Assembly: GCF_036327755.1 (NCBI RefSeq)
Contig: NZ_CP109596.1
Coordinates: forward strand, 4,836,001 to 4,900,000
Source: Nocardia sp. NBC_01503
GTDB lineage: Bacteria > Actinomycetota > Actinomycetes > Mycobacteriales > Mycobacteriaceae
DNA: 64,000 nt
Reading direction: 5' to 3'
The notes beneath the pieces are model-generated. The model had not been told where the DNA came from. It saw only the letters and a program-made list of their open reading frames with translations, and ran no database searches. Shown here in pieces: positions 8,226 to 16,532 of the stretch. The translations under genes were made by a program, and so were the position numbers. The first letter of the stretch is position 1, and each line of letters opens with the position of its first letter.

Positions 8226-9745
8226 GCGCCGCGGCCAAGCCACTGGACGTGGCGATCATCGGTGCGGGCTTCGCCGGAATCGGCGCGGCTATTCGATTGC
8301 GGCAGAAGGGCATTACCGACTTCGCCATCTTCGAGCGGGACAGCAGGGTGGGCGGCACCTGGCGGGACAACACCTATCCCGGTGCGGCCTGCGATATTCC
8401 GTCGCGGCTGTACTCGTACGGTTTCGCGCCCAACCCGGATTGGTCGCACACCTACTCCGGTAGCGGGGAGATCCTCGGCTATATCGAATCCATGGTGGCG
8501 GAGTTCGGGATTCGGCCCGGCATCCGCTTCGACCACACCGTCACCGGGCTGGAATTCGATGAGCTGACCGGGTTGTGGGAGCTGTCCTTCACCCGCGGCC
8601 GTCGAAAGATCAAGGCGCGCAGTGTGGTGGTGGCCTCCGGGCCGCTGTCGAATGCGAGCCTGCCGAAGATTCCGGGGATCGAAACCTATGAGGGGCACAA
8701 GATCCACAGCGCCCGCTGGGATCACGACTACGACTTCACCGGTAAGAAGGTGGCCGTGGTCGGCACCGGAGCCAGTGCGGTGCAGATCATTCCGGAGTTG
8801 GTGAAGAGCGCGGCCTCGGTGAAGGTCTTCCAGCGCACACCCGGCTGGGTGCTGCCGCGGGTGAATCGGCGCACCACCGCCAGAACGCGTCAGCTGTATC
8901 GGCAGGCCCCGATCACCCAGAAGCTGGCGCGGGACGCCTGGTTCTGGGGGCATGAATCGGTGGCGCTGGGTGTGGTGTGGAATACCCCGCTGACCCGGGT
9001 GGTCGAGCGAGTCGCACTGCTGCACTTGCGATCTCAGGTGAGTGACCCGTGGCTGCGCCGCCAGCTCACCCCCGATTTTCGGGCCGGATGCAAGCGGCTG
9101 CTGATCAGCAATGACTACTACCCGGCATTGCAGGCCGACAACTGCAAGCTGGTCACCTGGCCGATCGTGCAGCTCTCCCCGCAGGGCATTCGCACCGCCG
9201 AGGGCATCGAGCATCAATTCGACGCCATTGTGTTCGCCACCGGATTCGATATCTCCAAGGCGGGCGCGCCGATTCCGATCACCGGGCGCGACGGACGTGT
9301 GCTCGCCGACGAATGGAGCAGGGGCGCATACGCTTTCAAGAGCGTGGCGGTCGAGGGCTATCCGAATCTGTTCCTCACCTTCGGACCCAACTCCGGGCCG
9401 GGGCACAATTCGGCACTGGTCTACATGGAGGCGCAGATCGAGTATCTGACCGATGCCATCGGCCTGCTGCTCGATCGCGATCTGCGCATGCTCGAGGTGC
9501 GGCGCGATCGGCAGGACTCGTACAACGCGCGGATTCAGCAGCGGTTGCGCTCCACCACCTGGAACTCCGGTTGCAGCAGCTGGTATCTCACCGAGGACGG
9601 GTTCAACGCCACCATGTACCCCGGCTTCGGCACCCAGTTCGTGCGCCAACTCGCCCGGGTGCAGGCGCGCGACTATGTCCTCACACCCCGGGACGCGGCG
9701 GGCCGGGTGAGTGCCGACCACGGAATCTCCGTCTCGCTCGGCTAA
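8222..9745 (+). CDS. flavin-containing monooxygenase, Baeyer-Villiger/MymA type
   Basis: This 507-residue enzyme has an FAD Rossmann motif GAGFAGIGAA at the N-terminus, the Baeyer-Villiger fingerprint YEGHKIHSARWD near residue 155 ([F/Y]xGxxxHxxxW), and a second dinucleotide loop VVGTGASAVQ for NADPH. The late ATGFD motif (FATGFDISKAG) is also present. It should insert oxygen into a ketone or oxidise a hydrophobic substrate using NADPH and O2. Translational coupling (ATGA) with the diiron gene, and the esterase and SDR upstream, suggest a pathway in which a ketone is oxidised to an ester that the esterase then cleaves. That pathway is inference. Confidence 0.93.
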   Translation: MSAAAKPLDVAIIGAGFAGIGAAIRLRQKGITDFAIFERDSRVGGTWRDNTYPGAACDIPSRLYSYGFAPNPDWSHTYSGSGEILGYIESMVAEFGIRPGIRFDHTVTGLEFDELTGLWELSFTRGRRKIKARSVVVASGPLSNASLPKIPGIETYEGHKIHSARWDHDYDFTGKKVAVVGTGASAVQIIPELVKSAASVKVFQRTPGWVLPRVNRRTTARTRQLYRQAPITQKLARDAWFWGHESVALGVVWNTPLTRVVERVALLHLRSQVSDPWLRRQLTPDFRAGCKRLLISNDYYPALQADNCKLVTWPIVQLSPQGIRTAEGIEHQFDAIVFATGFDISKAGAPIPITGRDGRVLADEWSRGAYAFKSVAVEGYPNLFLTFGPNSGPGHNSALVYMEAQIEYLTDAIGLLLDRDLRMLEVRRDRQDSYNARIQQRLRSTTWNSGCSSWYLTEDGFNATMYPGFGTQFVRQLARVQARDYVLTPRDAAGRVSADHGISVSLG

Positions 9746-9867
9746 TGTCGACACGACGTGCGCAGCCCATGCCCTCGGTGCTCACCCGCACCGTGGCATG
9801 GGCGATGCCTTCCCTGCGAGGGCCGAGCGTCGACCGGCGAACGCGAGACAGGGAGGGCGAGGCCAGG

Positions 9868-10644
9868 ATGGCGGAGTACCGCATCGACGATCTCGCCCGC
9901 GCCGCCGGAACCACCACCCGCAATGTGCGGGCGTATCAGGAGCGCGGTCTGCTCACCGCGCCCACGCGACGGGTCGGGCGCGCGCTCATCTACGACGATT
10001 CGCATCTGGCGCGGCTCAAAATCATCGACGCGCTGCTGCAACGCGGCTTCACCACCGCGCATATCGGCGACTTCATCACCAGCTGGGAGACCGGTAAGGA
10101 CCTCACCGAGGTGCTCGGTCTCCAGCAGGCCGTCACCGCCACCTGGGGCAAACCCGAAGAGCCCCTGGAAGTTCCGCGCGAGTTGCTGGACACCTTCCTC
10201 GGCGGTGGCGAGGTCTCCCCGGTCACCGGCGACGAACTCGAGCGCCTCACCGAACTGGGCCTGGCGCGCGTACACGAGGAGACCGTCGAATTCACCCAGC
10301 CCGAACTGCTGGGCATCTTCGCCGACCTGCACGGCTACGGCTACAACCTCACCGGTCTCATCGACGTGTACGCCGCGGTGGTCGATCGTGTGGAGGACAT
10401 CGCCCGCCGCATGGTCGTGGCGGCGAAGGATCAGATAGTCGCCGAACACGGCCCCGGCTGGCTCCCCGGCACCGACACCGAAGTGGCCGCCACCGCCAAA
10501 ATGCTCAACCACCTCCGCGAACTCGGCGTCACCGCCGTGCAGAACTCCCTCGCCCAAGCCCTCGACCGAGTCCTGCAATCCGAACTGGGCGCCTACCTCG
10601 AATCCGCCGCCGAACACCACACCCCCCGCCCAACCCAGGACTGA
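9868..10644 (+). CDS. MerR-family transcriptional regulator
   Basis: The 258-residue protein begins with a MerR winged helix (YRIDDLARAAGTTTRNVRAYQERGLL) followed by the wing (RVGRALIYDDSHLARLKII) and a coiled dimer helix. A C-terminal domain of about 150 residues has no recognised ligand motif and no Cys cluster, so it is not a metal sensor of the classical kind. ATG 9868 follows a GGGAGGGCGAGG purine stretch. It lies 122 bases after the monooxygenase on the same strand and is the natural candidate regulator of the upstream operon, although the operator seen at 5378 is not the usual MerR elongated-spacer promoter. Confidence 0.88.
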   Translation: MAEYRIDDLARAAGTTTRNVRAYQERGLLTAPTRRVGRALIYDDSHLARLKIIDALLQRGFTTAHIGDFITSWETGKDLTEVLGLQQAVTATWGKPEEPLEVPRELLDTFLGGGEVSPVTGDELERLTELGLARVHEETVEFTQPELLGIFADLHGYGYNLTGLIDVYAAVVDRVEDIARRMVVAAKDQIVAEHGPGWLPGTDTEVAATAKMLNHLRELGVTAVQNSLAQALDRVLQSELGAYLESAAEHHTPRPTQD

Positions 10645-10710
10645 ACCGGCCCTCCTCCTATCCCCCGAACGAGCGCGGCCGTCGTCCATTCCTGGATCGA
10701 GCGAAGCCCT

Positions 10711-10800
10711 CGTCGTCCCGGCGCGTATTTGGCCGGGATCCACACATTTGGCGGATGCCCTGTCCGGGTGGATCCCGGCCAAAAGCATGCCGGGATGACG
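10711..10800. repeat. full copy (B) of dispersed palindromic repeat family 1
   Basis: Left arm 10711-10745 and right arm 10766-10800 repeat the family-1 pattern (CGTCCCGGCGCG...GGGATCCACAC; GGATCCCGGCC...CGGGATGACG) with a loop of about 20 bases. It occupies the gap between the MerR gene and the thioesterase gene, which are on the same strand. Confidence 0.9.
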
Positions 10801-10907
10801 GGTGGGATTGGTGTCGGAACGACTGATGCGATTGGTGCCTGGACAGCCGGGGTGGATCTGCGTGTGCGGGTTCGGTAGCTAGGCGAAGTAGTTGGTACGT
10901 TGGCGCG

Positions 10908-11771
10908 GTGAGCCGTGTGAGTGAGACGACCTGGACCGATGACGCCGCTGCTGGCGATCGGGTGGCTATGCCCGCGTATTTCATGCCGCTCGGGGCTGTC
11001 GAGGGTGGGTACGAGCGGTATCTGGCGACCGAATCCACGGTGAGCGTGTGGGCGCACACCATGCAGCACGGTGCGCCGCCCTCGGCCTTGCTGGCTCGAG
11101 CGGTGGAGCAGTGCGCGCCTCGGGAGGGTATGCGGGTTACGCGGCTGACCATGGAGATCCTCGGGCCGATTCCGGTCGCGGAGATCGATGTGCGGGCCTG
11201 GGTGGAGCGCCCCGGGAAGCGGATCGAATTGGTCGCGGCCGAGCTCGCCGCATTGCTGCCCGATGGGACCAGGCGAGTGGTCGCCAAGGCCAGCGCGTGG
11301 CGGATCGCCACCACCGATACCAGCGGCGTGGCACTGGCGGCAGACGCTCCGCTACCGCCCGTTCCGCCCTCCGCGCAGGTCGGCTGGGACGTTCCGGAGG
11401 GGTGGGATGTCGGCTATGTGCGCACCGTCGATATTCGCGCGCTACCGGAATCCGCTGGGGCGCGCCATGTGTGGGTGCGCTCGCACAGCGAGGTGGTGGA
11501 CGGCGAGCCGGTGACCCCGCTCGGCCATGTCTTCGCGGTCGCCGATGTCGCCAATGGTATTGGCGCACAACTCGATCCGGCGCAGTACACCTTCCTCAAC
11601 ACCGACCTCACCGTCGACCTGTTCCGCCTCCCGGTCTCCGACTGGATCGGCCTCTCGGTCGCCACTTCCATCGGCCCGGACGGCGTCGGCATGTGCTCCA
11701 CCGTCCTGCACGACGAGCAGGGCCCGATCGGCCGCGCCCTGCAAATCCTGGAAGTCCGCGCCCGCGACTGA
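10908..11771 (+). CDS. double-hotdog thioesterase-like protein
   Basis: The 287-residue protein resembles actinobacterial acyl-CoA thioesterase-like proteins of the TesB/4HBT_3 type: an N-terminal hotdog (AYFMPLG...STVSVWAHTMQHGAPPSALLARAVE...RLTMEILGPIP) and a second one (SHSEVVDGEPVTPLGHVFAVADVANGIG...YTFLNTDLTVDLFRLP...SIGPDGVGMCSTVLHDEQGPIGRALQILEV). It probably hydrolyses or binds acyl-CoA; the substrate is not evident. The start is GTG 10908; GTG 10917 is possible. No strong ribosome site is visible for either. It stands alone between two repeat-filled gaps. Confidence 0.78.
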   Translation: MSRVSETTWTDDAAAGDRVAMPAYFMPLGAVEGGYERYLATESTVSVWAHTMQHGAPPSALLARAVEQCAPREGMRVTRLTMEILGPIPVAEIDVRAWVERPGKRIELVAAELAALLPDGTRRVVAKASAWRIATTDTSGVALAADAPLPPVPPSAQVGWDVPEGWDVGYVRTVDIRALPESAGARHVWVRSHSEVVDGEPVTPLGHVFAVADVANGIGAQLDPAQYTFLNTDLTVDLFRLPVSDWIGLSVATSIGPDGVGMCSTVLHDEQGPIGRALQILEVRARD

Positions 11772-11803
11772 AAGCCCCCCCCGGAGCGGACAAGTACCCC
11801 AAG

Positions 11804-11893
11804 TTCGCGGCCCGGCTCGGTTCTGGAGCGACGGAGGGAAGGAGCGCAGCGACTGACCGGAGGAGTGAAGAACCGAGCTCACAGGGCCGCGAA
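11804..11893. repeat. copy (a) of palindromic repeat family 2
   Basis: TTCGCGGCCCGG...GGTTCT at the left and AGAACCGAG...GGGCCGCGAA at the right form imperfect inverted arms of about 21 bases around a purine-rich centre. The same architecture appears twice at 44991-45236 in opposite orientation of the centre. Confidence 0.8.
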
Positions 11894-11964
11894 CCGCGAC
11901 GCCGAAGGCGGCGCAGAAAACACAGCGCGAACCGCGACGCCGAAGGCGGCGCAGAAAACACAGC
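11889..11964. repeat. tandem repeat, 2 x 38 bp
   Basis: Two identical or near-identical 38-base units start at 11889 and 11927 (GCGAACCGCGACGCCGAAGG ... GAAAACACAGC). They abut the family-2 palindrome and end about 60 bases before the transporter start, so they may sit in its leader. Confidence 0.85.
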
Positions 11965-12023
11965 GTTTGCGCTGGCTTGGGCCGGGTAGTCGGAACTTTG
12001 CGGGGTTCGGACTGGAGGTCGGG

Positions 12024-13523
12024 ATGACTGAGGTGACGGGTCGGGTGGTGCGGACTTTGGTGCCGGCGCGGATCGACCGGTTGCCCTGGTCCAGATTTCA
12101 TACCCGGTTGGTGGTTGCGCTCGGGGTGGCCTGGGTGCTGGACGGTCTCGAGATCACCGTCGCCAGCGCGGTCGCCGATACCCTGACCAAACCCGAGACG
12201 CTCGGAATGTCCTCGGCGGCGGTCGGATTGATCGCCACCGTCTACCTGGCGGGCGAGGTCGTCGGCGCACTGTTCTTCGGACATCTCTCGGACAGGCTGG
12301 GGCGGCGCAATCTCTTCATGGTGACGCTGGCGATCTATCTGATCGGCAGCGGGCTCACCGCGCTCACCCTCGGCAATGGCGCGGGCTGGATCGCCTTCCT
12401 CTATGTCACGCGATTCATCGCCGGTATGGGCATCGGCGGTGAGTACGCGGCCATCAATTCCGCCATCGACGAGTTGATTCCGGCGCGCTATCGCGGGCGC
12501 GTGGATATCGCCGTGAATGGAACCTATTGGGCCGGAGCGATTATCGGCACCATAGGCACCTATATTCTGCTGAATCATATGAGCCTGTCGGCGGGCTGGC
12601 GGCTCGGCTTCCTGATCGGCCCGGTGCTCGGACTGGTGGTTCTGCTGGTCCGGCGGCATCTGCCGGAGAGCCCGCGCTGGCAGATCATGCACGGGCACGC
12701 ACAGGCCGCGGAAGAGTCCATCGAGGAGATCGAACGCGAGGTCGAGGCCACCGGGAAAACCCTTCCGCCGGTGGACGAATCGAAGGCCATGGAGGTCAAG
12801 CCCGCTACCGAGATCGGTTTCGTCGCCTTGACCCGGGTGCTCTTCCGCGAATATCCGCAGCGCTCGATTCTGGGCGCATCGCTGATGATCAGCCAGTCCT
12901 TCCTCTACAACTCCATTTTCTTCACCTACACGCTGGTCCTGGGCAAGTTCTACGGCGTCCCGTCGGAATCCGCGCCGATCTATCTGATCGCCTTCGCGAT
13001 AGGAAATCTCGTCGGCCCGCTCACCATCGGTCATCTCTTCGACACCCTCGGCCGCCGCACCATGATCTCGGGCACCTATCTGCTCTCCGGTGTGCTGCTG
13101 GCGATTTCGGCGGGCCTGTTCTACGCCGATGTCCTCAATGCGGTCACCCAGACCATCTGCTGGTGCGTCATATTCTTCTTCGCCTCGGCGGGCGCGAGCG
13201 CCGCGTACCTGACCGTGAGCGAGATCTTCCCGCTGGAGGTCCGCGCCAAGGCGATCGCCGTATTCTTCGCCATCGCACAGTGTTTCGGCGCACTCGGCCC
13301 GGTCATCTACGGCGCGCTCATCGGTGACGGCTCGCACCCCGGCCGCCTCTGTCTCGGCTATCTGCTCGGCGCTGCCGTCATGATCACCGGCGGCCTGATC
13401 GCCCGCGCCCTGGCCGTCGACGCCGAGGGCCGTTCCCTCGAGGACATCGCCCTACCGCTCGCCGCGACCGGTCGCCGGGGCAGTACGCGCGCCGAGGGCG
13501 CGGGCTCACCCTTCTCGACCTAG
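12024..13523 (+). CDS. MFS transporter, sugar-porter-like family
   Basis: The 499-residue protein has about 12 membrane helices, the MFS loop motif GHLSDRLGRRNLF after helix 2, RFIAGMGIGGEYAA in helix 4, ESPRW after helix 6, and a second GHLFDTLGRRTM after helix 8. These place it with sugar/aromatic-acid/metabolite:proton symporters. Substrate is not predictable; no catabolic genes adjoin it. ATG 12024 is supported by GGAGGTCGGG immediately upstream; the frame is open back to 11865 through the tandem repeats but that extension (Arg/Ala/Lys-rich, no membrane character) looks repeat-derived rather than real. Confidence 0.93.
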   Translation: MTEVTGRVVRTLVPARIDRLPWSRFHTRLVVALGVAWVLDGLEITVASAVADTLTKPETLGMSSAAVGLIATVYLAGEVVGALFFGHLSDRLGRRNLFMVTLAIYLIGSGLTALTLGNGAGWIAFLYVTRFIAGMGIGGEYAAINSAIDELIPARYRGRVDIAVNGTYWAGAIIGTIGTYILLNHMSLSAGWRLGFLIGPVLGLVVLLVRRHLPESPRWQIMHGHAQAAEESIEEIEREVEATGKTLPPVDESKAMEVKPATEIGFVALTRVLFREYPQRSILGASLMISQSFLYNSIFFTYTLVLGKFYGVPSESAPIYLIAFAIGNLVGPLTIGHLFDTLGRRTMISGTYLLSGVLLAISAGLFYADVLNAVTQTICWCVIFFFASAGASAAYLTVSEIFPLEVRAKAIAVFFAIAQCFGALGPVIYGALIGDGSHPGRLCLGYLLGAAVMITGGLIARALAVDAEGRSLEDIALPLAATGRRGSTRAEGAGSPFST

Positions 13524-13784
13524 CGCAACGGGGTTCGGCAGGGGGCTTGGAGGTGGCTGTGCACGGGTAGTGCCATCGCCTCGGGAGCAGCAGGCAGCGC
13601 CGCGGCGACGGTAGGCAATATCTGAATCGCCGCGGTCGTGGCCGCACGAAGGAAGGCCGGTAGTGGAAGTAGGGATCCGCTACCGGTTTTTCGTTTTCCG
13701 CTGGTCGGAGGGTTCGGGGGTGCCCATGGAAGTGGGGGCGGGGGGATTGCGCGAATCGGGGTGGCGAGGGGCTGGAGGTTTGTA
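13524..13784. other. intergenic space, no gene seen
   Basis: No credible gene, RNA or hairpin terminator was found in these 261 bases between the transporter and the operator before the lipoprotein gene. Open frames on the minus strand lack codon bias and ribosome sites. Confidence 0.5.
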
Positions 13785-13817
13785 CACTTCCGCTGAAGTG
13801 AATAGCGAACACTTCAG
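13785..13817. promoter_or_regulatory. three-half-site operator upstream of the lipoprotein operon
   Basis: Half sites CACTTC (13785-13790), GAAGTG (13795-13800) and CACTTC (13810-13815) alternate in orientation; the second pair is a perfect 8-base inverted repeat CTGAAGTG / CACTTCAG with a 9-base spacer. The site lies 21 bases before the ATG at 13838 and could be bound cooperatively by a dimeric repressor. Confidence 0.5.
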
Positions 13818-13837
13818 TTCATGATTCGAGGGTCTCC

Positions 13838-14221
13838 ATGACAACCTTTGCCCCAATCCGATCCACTGTTCGCCTCATCGCGGCCGGGGTCGGCGCGGTA
13901 GTACTGATCGGCGGGGCGGCGGCATGCGGCAGCGGCACCGAGTCCGGCGGCTCGTCGAGCCCGACCACGACCACCGCGGTGGTCGCCCCGGTGACCAGCG
14001 CGGCGCCGGTGACCAGTGCTGCGCCCGCACCGCCACCCGTGATGACCGAAGCCCCCGCGCCGACCCAAGCGCCTGCCGCGCAACCGGTCGCACCCGCGCA
14101 ACCACCCGCGCCGCAAGCCACCGTGCCCAAGCCGGTGCGGCAGGAACCCGCCCAGACCGTCCAGAAGCCCGCGCCGCCGACTCTGGACGTTCCGGGCTTC
14201 GAACCGCGTGCCGGATACTGA
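13838..14221 (+). CDS. Ala/Pro-rich lipoprotein
   Basis: This 127-residue protein has a signal sequence ending in a lipobox-like IGGAAAC, so it should be lipidated at Cys about 29 and anchored on the outer face of the plasma membrane. The rest is low-complexity: Ser/Thr, then Pro-Ala-Val-Gln repeats resembling a wall-spanning stalk, with a short conserved-looking tail LDVPGFEPRAGY. No enzymatic domain is seen. It is the first gene of a set with an SGNH hydrolase and a membrane acyltransferase. The GTG chosen for the SGNH gene is 14 bases after its stop, within ribosome coupling distance. Confidence 0.8.
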   Translation: MTTFAPIRSTVRLIAAGVGAVVLIGGAAACGSGTESGGSSSPTTTTAVVAPVTSAAPVTSAAPAPPPVMTEAPAPTQAPAAQPVAPAQPPAPQATVPKPVRQEPAQTVQKPAPPTLDVPGFEPRAGY

Positions 14222-14234
14222 GGAGCAGCGAAAC

Positions 14235-15134
14235 GTGTTCGGCAGGAATGGGATTTGGGCGTGCGCGGTCGCCATGGTGGTGGCCGCCGCGGTGAGCGGA
14301 TCCGGGGCTGCCGGTGGCGATCCCGCGCCCGCGGGCAAAGAGCTTGTGGTGCTTGGTGATTCGTTCACCGCCAACAAGTGGGACTTCCTCTCCGAGGAGG
14401 TCAAATGTGTGCACAGCGAAACCTCCTGGCCCGCGCAGTTGGTCCAGCTGATGCGGACCGACGACTATTTGGACGCCTCCTGTCCGGGCGCCTCCATCGA
14501 CACCCCGCCCGGATACACCCTCGCCATGGAGGCCCGGAAAGCCGATAAGGCAGGGGCTTTCGGGCCGAACACCAAACTGGTGACCCTGCAGATCGGACTC
14601 AACGACCGGTGGGGTGCGACCGACATGATCATGTGGTGGTCGCTGCAGAGGTGCATCTTCGATCTGATCGACGGGTGCGGGCCGGAGGCCGCCGAACAGG
14701 GACGGATGACGGACTACCGGGGCGTCTCGGGTGCGGCGTTCGCGCAGCGGATCAGCAATGTGGTCACCTACATCAAGTACTACGCACCCAATGCCCGCAT
14801 TGTTCTGGTCGGCTATCCGGAGCTGTTCCCCTCCGGGCAGGACAGCGTGTGTATCAGCCTGTTCGGGGTGGCGCCGTTCATTCAGCCGCGCGGACGGGCG
14901 GCGATCGAATACCTCGATCGCATCGACCGGGCCCAGCGGGAGGCGGCGGGGCTGCTCGGAATCGACTTCCTCGACACTCGCACACCGACTCTCGGCCACG
15001 GATTGTGCTCCGCGGACCCGTGGTTGAACGGGGTCCTGGACTATCGCACCGATATCGGCGGGCTGCCGTTCCACCCCTCGGCACACGGTGACGCCGTCGT
15101 CGCGAACGCCGTCTACGAGAGGTACGGGCGATGA
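14235..15134 (+). CDS. secreted SGNH/GDSL-family hydrolase
   Basis: The 299-residue protein opens with a signal peptide (GIWACAVAMVVAAAVSGSGAAGG). Block I is VLGDSFTAN with catalytic Ser, a block-III-like LNDRW carries the Asn, and the C-terminal HPSAHGD supplies the His two residues after the Pro, with acidic partner nearby. Several Cys suggest disulphides. Such enzymes act as acyl esterases or, beside acyltransferase-3 proteins, as the extracytoplasmic transfer domain of O-acylation systems. GTG 14235 has GAGGAG about 10 bases before it; ATG 14208 would overlap the lipoprotein gene. The stop overlaps the acyltransferase start by ATGA, which argues they work together. Confidence 0.87.
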   Translation: MFGRNGIWACAVAMVVAAAVSGSGAAGGDPAPAGKELVVLGDSFTANKWDFLSEEVKCVHSETSWPAQLVQLMRTDDYLDASCPGASIDTPPGYTLAMEARKADKAGAFGPNTKLVTLQIGLNDRWGATDMIMWWSLQRCIFDLIDGCGPEAAEQGRMTDYRGVSGAAFAQRISNVVTYIKYYAPNARIVLVGYPELFPSGQDSVCISLFGVAPFIQPRGRAAIEYLDRIDRAQREAAGLLGIDFLDTRTPTLGHGLCSADPWLNGVLDYRTDIGGLPFHPSAHGDAVVANAVYERYGR

Positions 15135-16498
15135 CGACCACGGGAATCGAGCTGACCGAGGGGGATCCCGGCCAAAAGCATGCCGGGGTGGCGGGGGCGA
15201 CAACCGCGCTGACGGGTGCTCATGCCGGGATGACGGGGGCTGCGACCGCGTTGACGGATGCGCCCGCCGCATCGGAAAGTGTTGCGGCGCGGGCGAATCG
15301 GGAGCGGCCCGCGCTGCCGTCGCTGACCGGGGCGCGCTGGTGGGCGGCGTGCGCGGTATTCGTGGTGCACGCGCTGGTGTTCCTGCCGGTGTATCCGTTC
15401 CAGAAATCGGAGCTGTTCCGGACCATCCACCAGTGGATTCCCATGCAGTTGGGCGCGGGGGGTGTGACGTTCTTCTTCGTGCTCTCCGGATTCATCATCT
15501 ACTGGTCGTTCCGGCCCGGGAATTCGGTGCGCGGGTTCTACCGGCGTCGCGTGCTGAAGATCTATCCGACGCATCTGCTGGGTGCGGCGGCATTCATTGT
15601 GGCAGCGGGGGTTCCGCTGCACCGCCCGGTGGTGTGGGCCCCCGATGCGCTGCTCATCCATACCTGGGTGCCGAAGTGGACCATGGTCGGCGGGCTCAAT
15701 GTGCCATCGTGGTCACTCGCCGCCGAAGTGCTGTTCTATCTGAGTTTTCCCCTGGCGCTACCGCTCATTCGGCGGATTCCGACCGAGCGCCTACTGCTGG
15801 CCATGGCCCTGATCGTGCTCTTCGTGCTGGCCTTGCACACCGCCTACTATCTGTGGGTGCCCGGCCCCAAGGGCATCGCGAATATTTTTGTGCCCCGGCT
15901 GGTTCCGGGTGACGCCTCGCCGTACTACGAACTGCACTCCTCGCCCGCGTGGTTCGCGCAGCCGAATATCCCGGTCTCCCCGTCGTATTGGCTGAGCTAC
16001 ACCTTCCCGGCCTCACGACTGCCGGAGTTCTACCTCGGCGTATTGGCCGCGCGCATGGTGCTCGAAGGCCGGTGGCACAATACGCGATTGGCGATTCCGC
16101 TGCTGCTGCTCGCGCTCTCCTATGCCGCGACCTGGCTGGTGCCGGTCAACTACAAGATGTCGGCGCTCATGCTCGCACCCATGACGGCGGTGGTCGCCAC
16201 CCTCGGCGCCCGGGATATGCACGGCATCAAGGGAATCACCTCGCATCCGCGCCTGGTGTGGCTGGGCAATATCACCTTCGCATTCTACCTGGTCCAGCTG
16301 CCGGTGATGGTGGTGATCACCCGATATCTCATCGGCGGCAGGCAATTCGGCATGCTCGGCTGGGCGGGATTCTCGCTGCTGAGCCTGGTGGTCGCGCTCG
16401 CCGTCGGCGCACTGCTCTACCACCTGGTGGACGTCCCCATCATGCGCCGCTTCGCCGGGCGATCCCGGGTCGAACGGGAGTCGGTGCGCACCGGCTGA
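15131..16498 (+). CDS. membrane acyltransferase, acyltransferase-3 (OafA-like) family
   Basis: The 455-residue protein has about ten membrane helices and acyltransferase-3 features: LTGARWWAACAVFVVHALVF at the first helix (catalytic-type His), FFVLSGFIIYWS, RRVLKIYPTHL, and PSWSLAAEVLFYL. It should move an acyl group across or onto an envelope glycan or lipid. Residues 1-60 before the first helix are unusual: the DNA here (15162-15239) matches the right arm of dispersed repeat family 1, giving GDPGQKHAGVAGA and HAGMTGA in the protein. ATG 15131 overlaps the SGNH stop. A later internal start cannot be excluded, but no good ribosome site was found. Confidence 0.9.
   Translation: MTTTGIELTEGDPGQKHAGVAGATTALTGAHAGMTGAATALTDAPAASESVAARANRERPALPSLTGARWWAACAVFVVHALVFLPVYPFQKSELFRTIHQWIPMQLGAGGVTFFFVLSGFIIYWSFRPGNSVRGFYRRRVLKIYPTHLLGAAAFIVAAGVPLHRPVVWAPDALLIHTWVPKWTMVGGLNVPSWSLAAEVLFYLSFPLALPLIRRIPTERLLLAMALIVLFVLALHTAYYLWVPGPKGIANIFVPRLVPGDASPYYELHSSPAWFAQPNIPVSPSYWLSYTFPASRLPEFYLGVLAARMVLEGRWHNTRLAIPLLLLALSYAATWLVPVNYKMSALMLAPMTAVVATLGARDMHGIKGITSHPRLVWLGNITFAFYLVQLPVMVVITRYLIGGRQFGMLGWAGFSLLSLVVALAVGALLYHLVDVPIMRRFAGRSRVERESVRTG
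15162..15239 (+). repeat. partial copy (C) of repeat family 1 inside a coding region
   Basis: GGGATCCCGGCCAAAAGC ... at 15162-15195 matches the right arm of copies B and E almost base for base, and CATGCCGGGATGACGG recurs at about 15220-15236. Both are read in the frame of the acyltransferase. Confidence 0.85.
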
Positions 16499-16532
16499 TT
16501 TCACGCGACCGGTGACACGCCATCGGCCCGGC

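Noticed and set aside
11889..11964. CRISPR-like repeat
   Set aside because: There are only two abutting units and no spacers; the same holds for the 25-bp repeats at 60756.
11442..13337. Long open frame on the minus strand across the thioesterase end and the transporter
   Set aside because: It is antisense to well-supported genes; its composition is Gly/Arg/Asp/His-rich as expected for a high-GC shadow frame.
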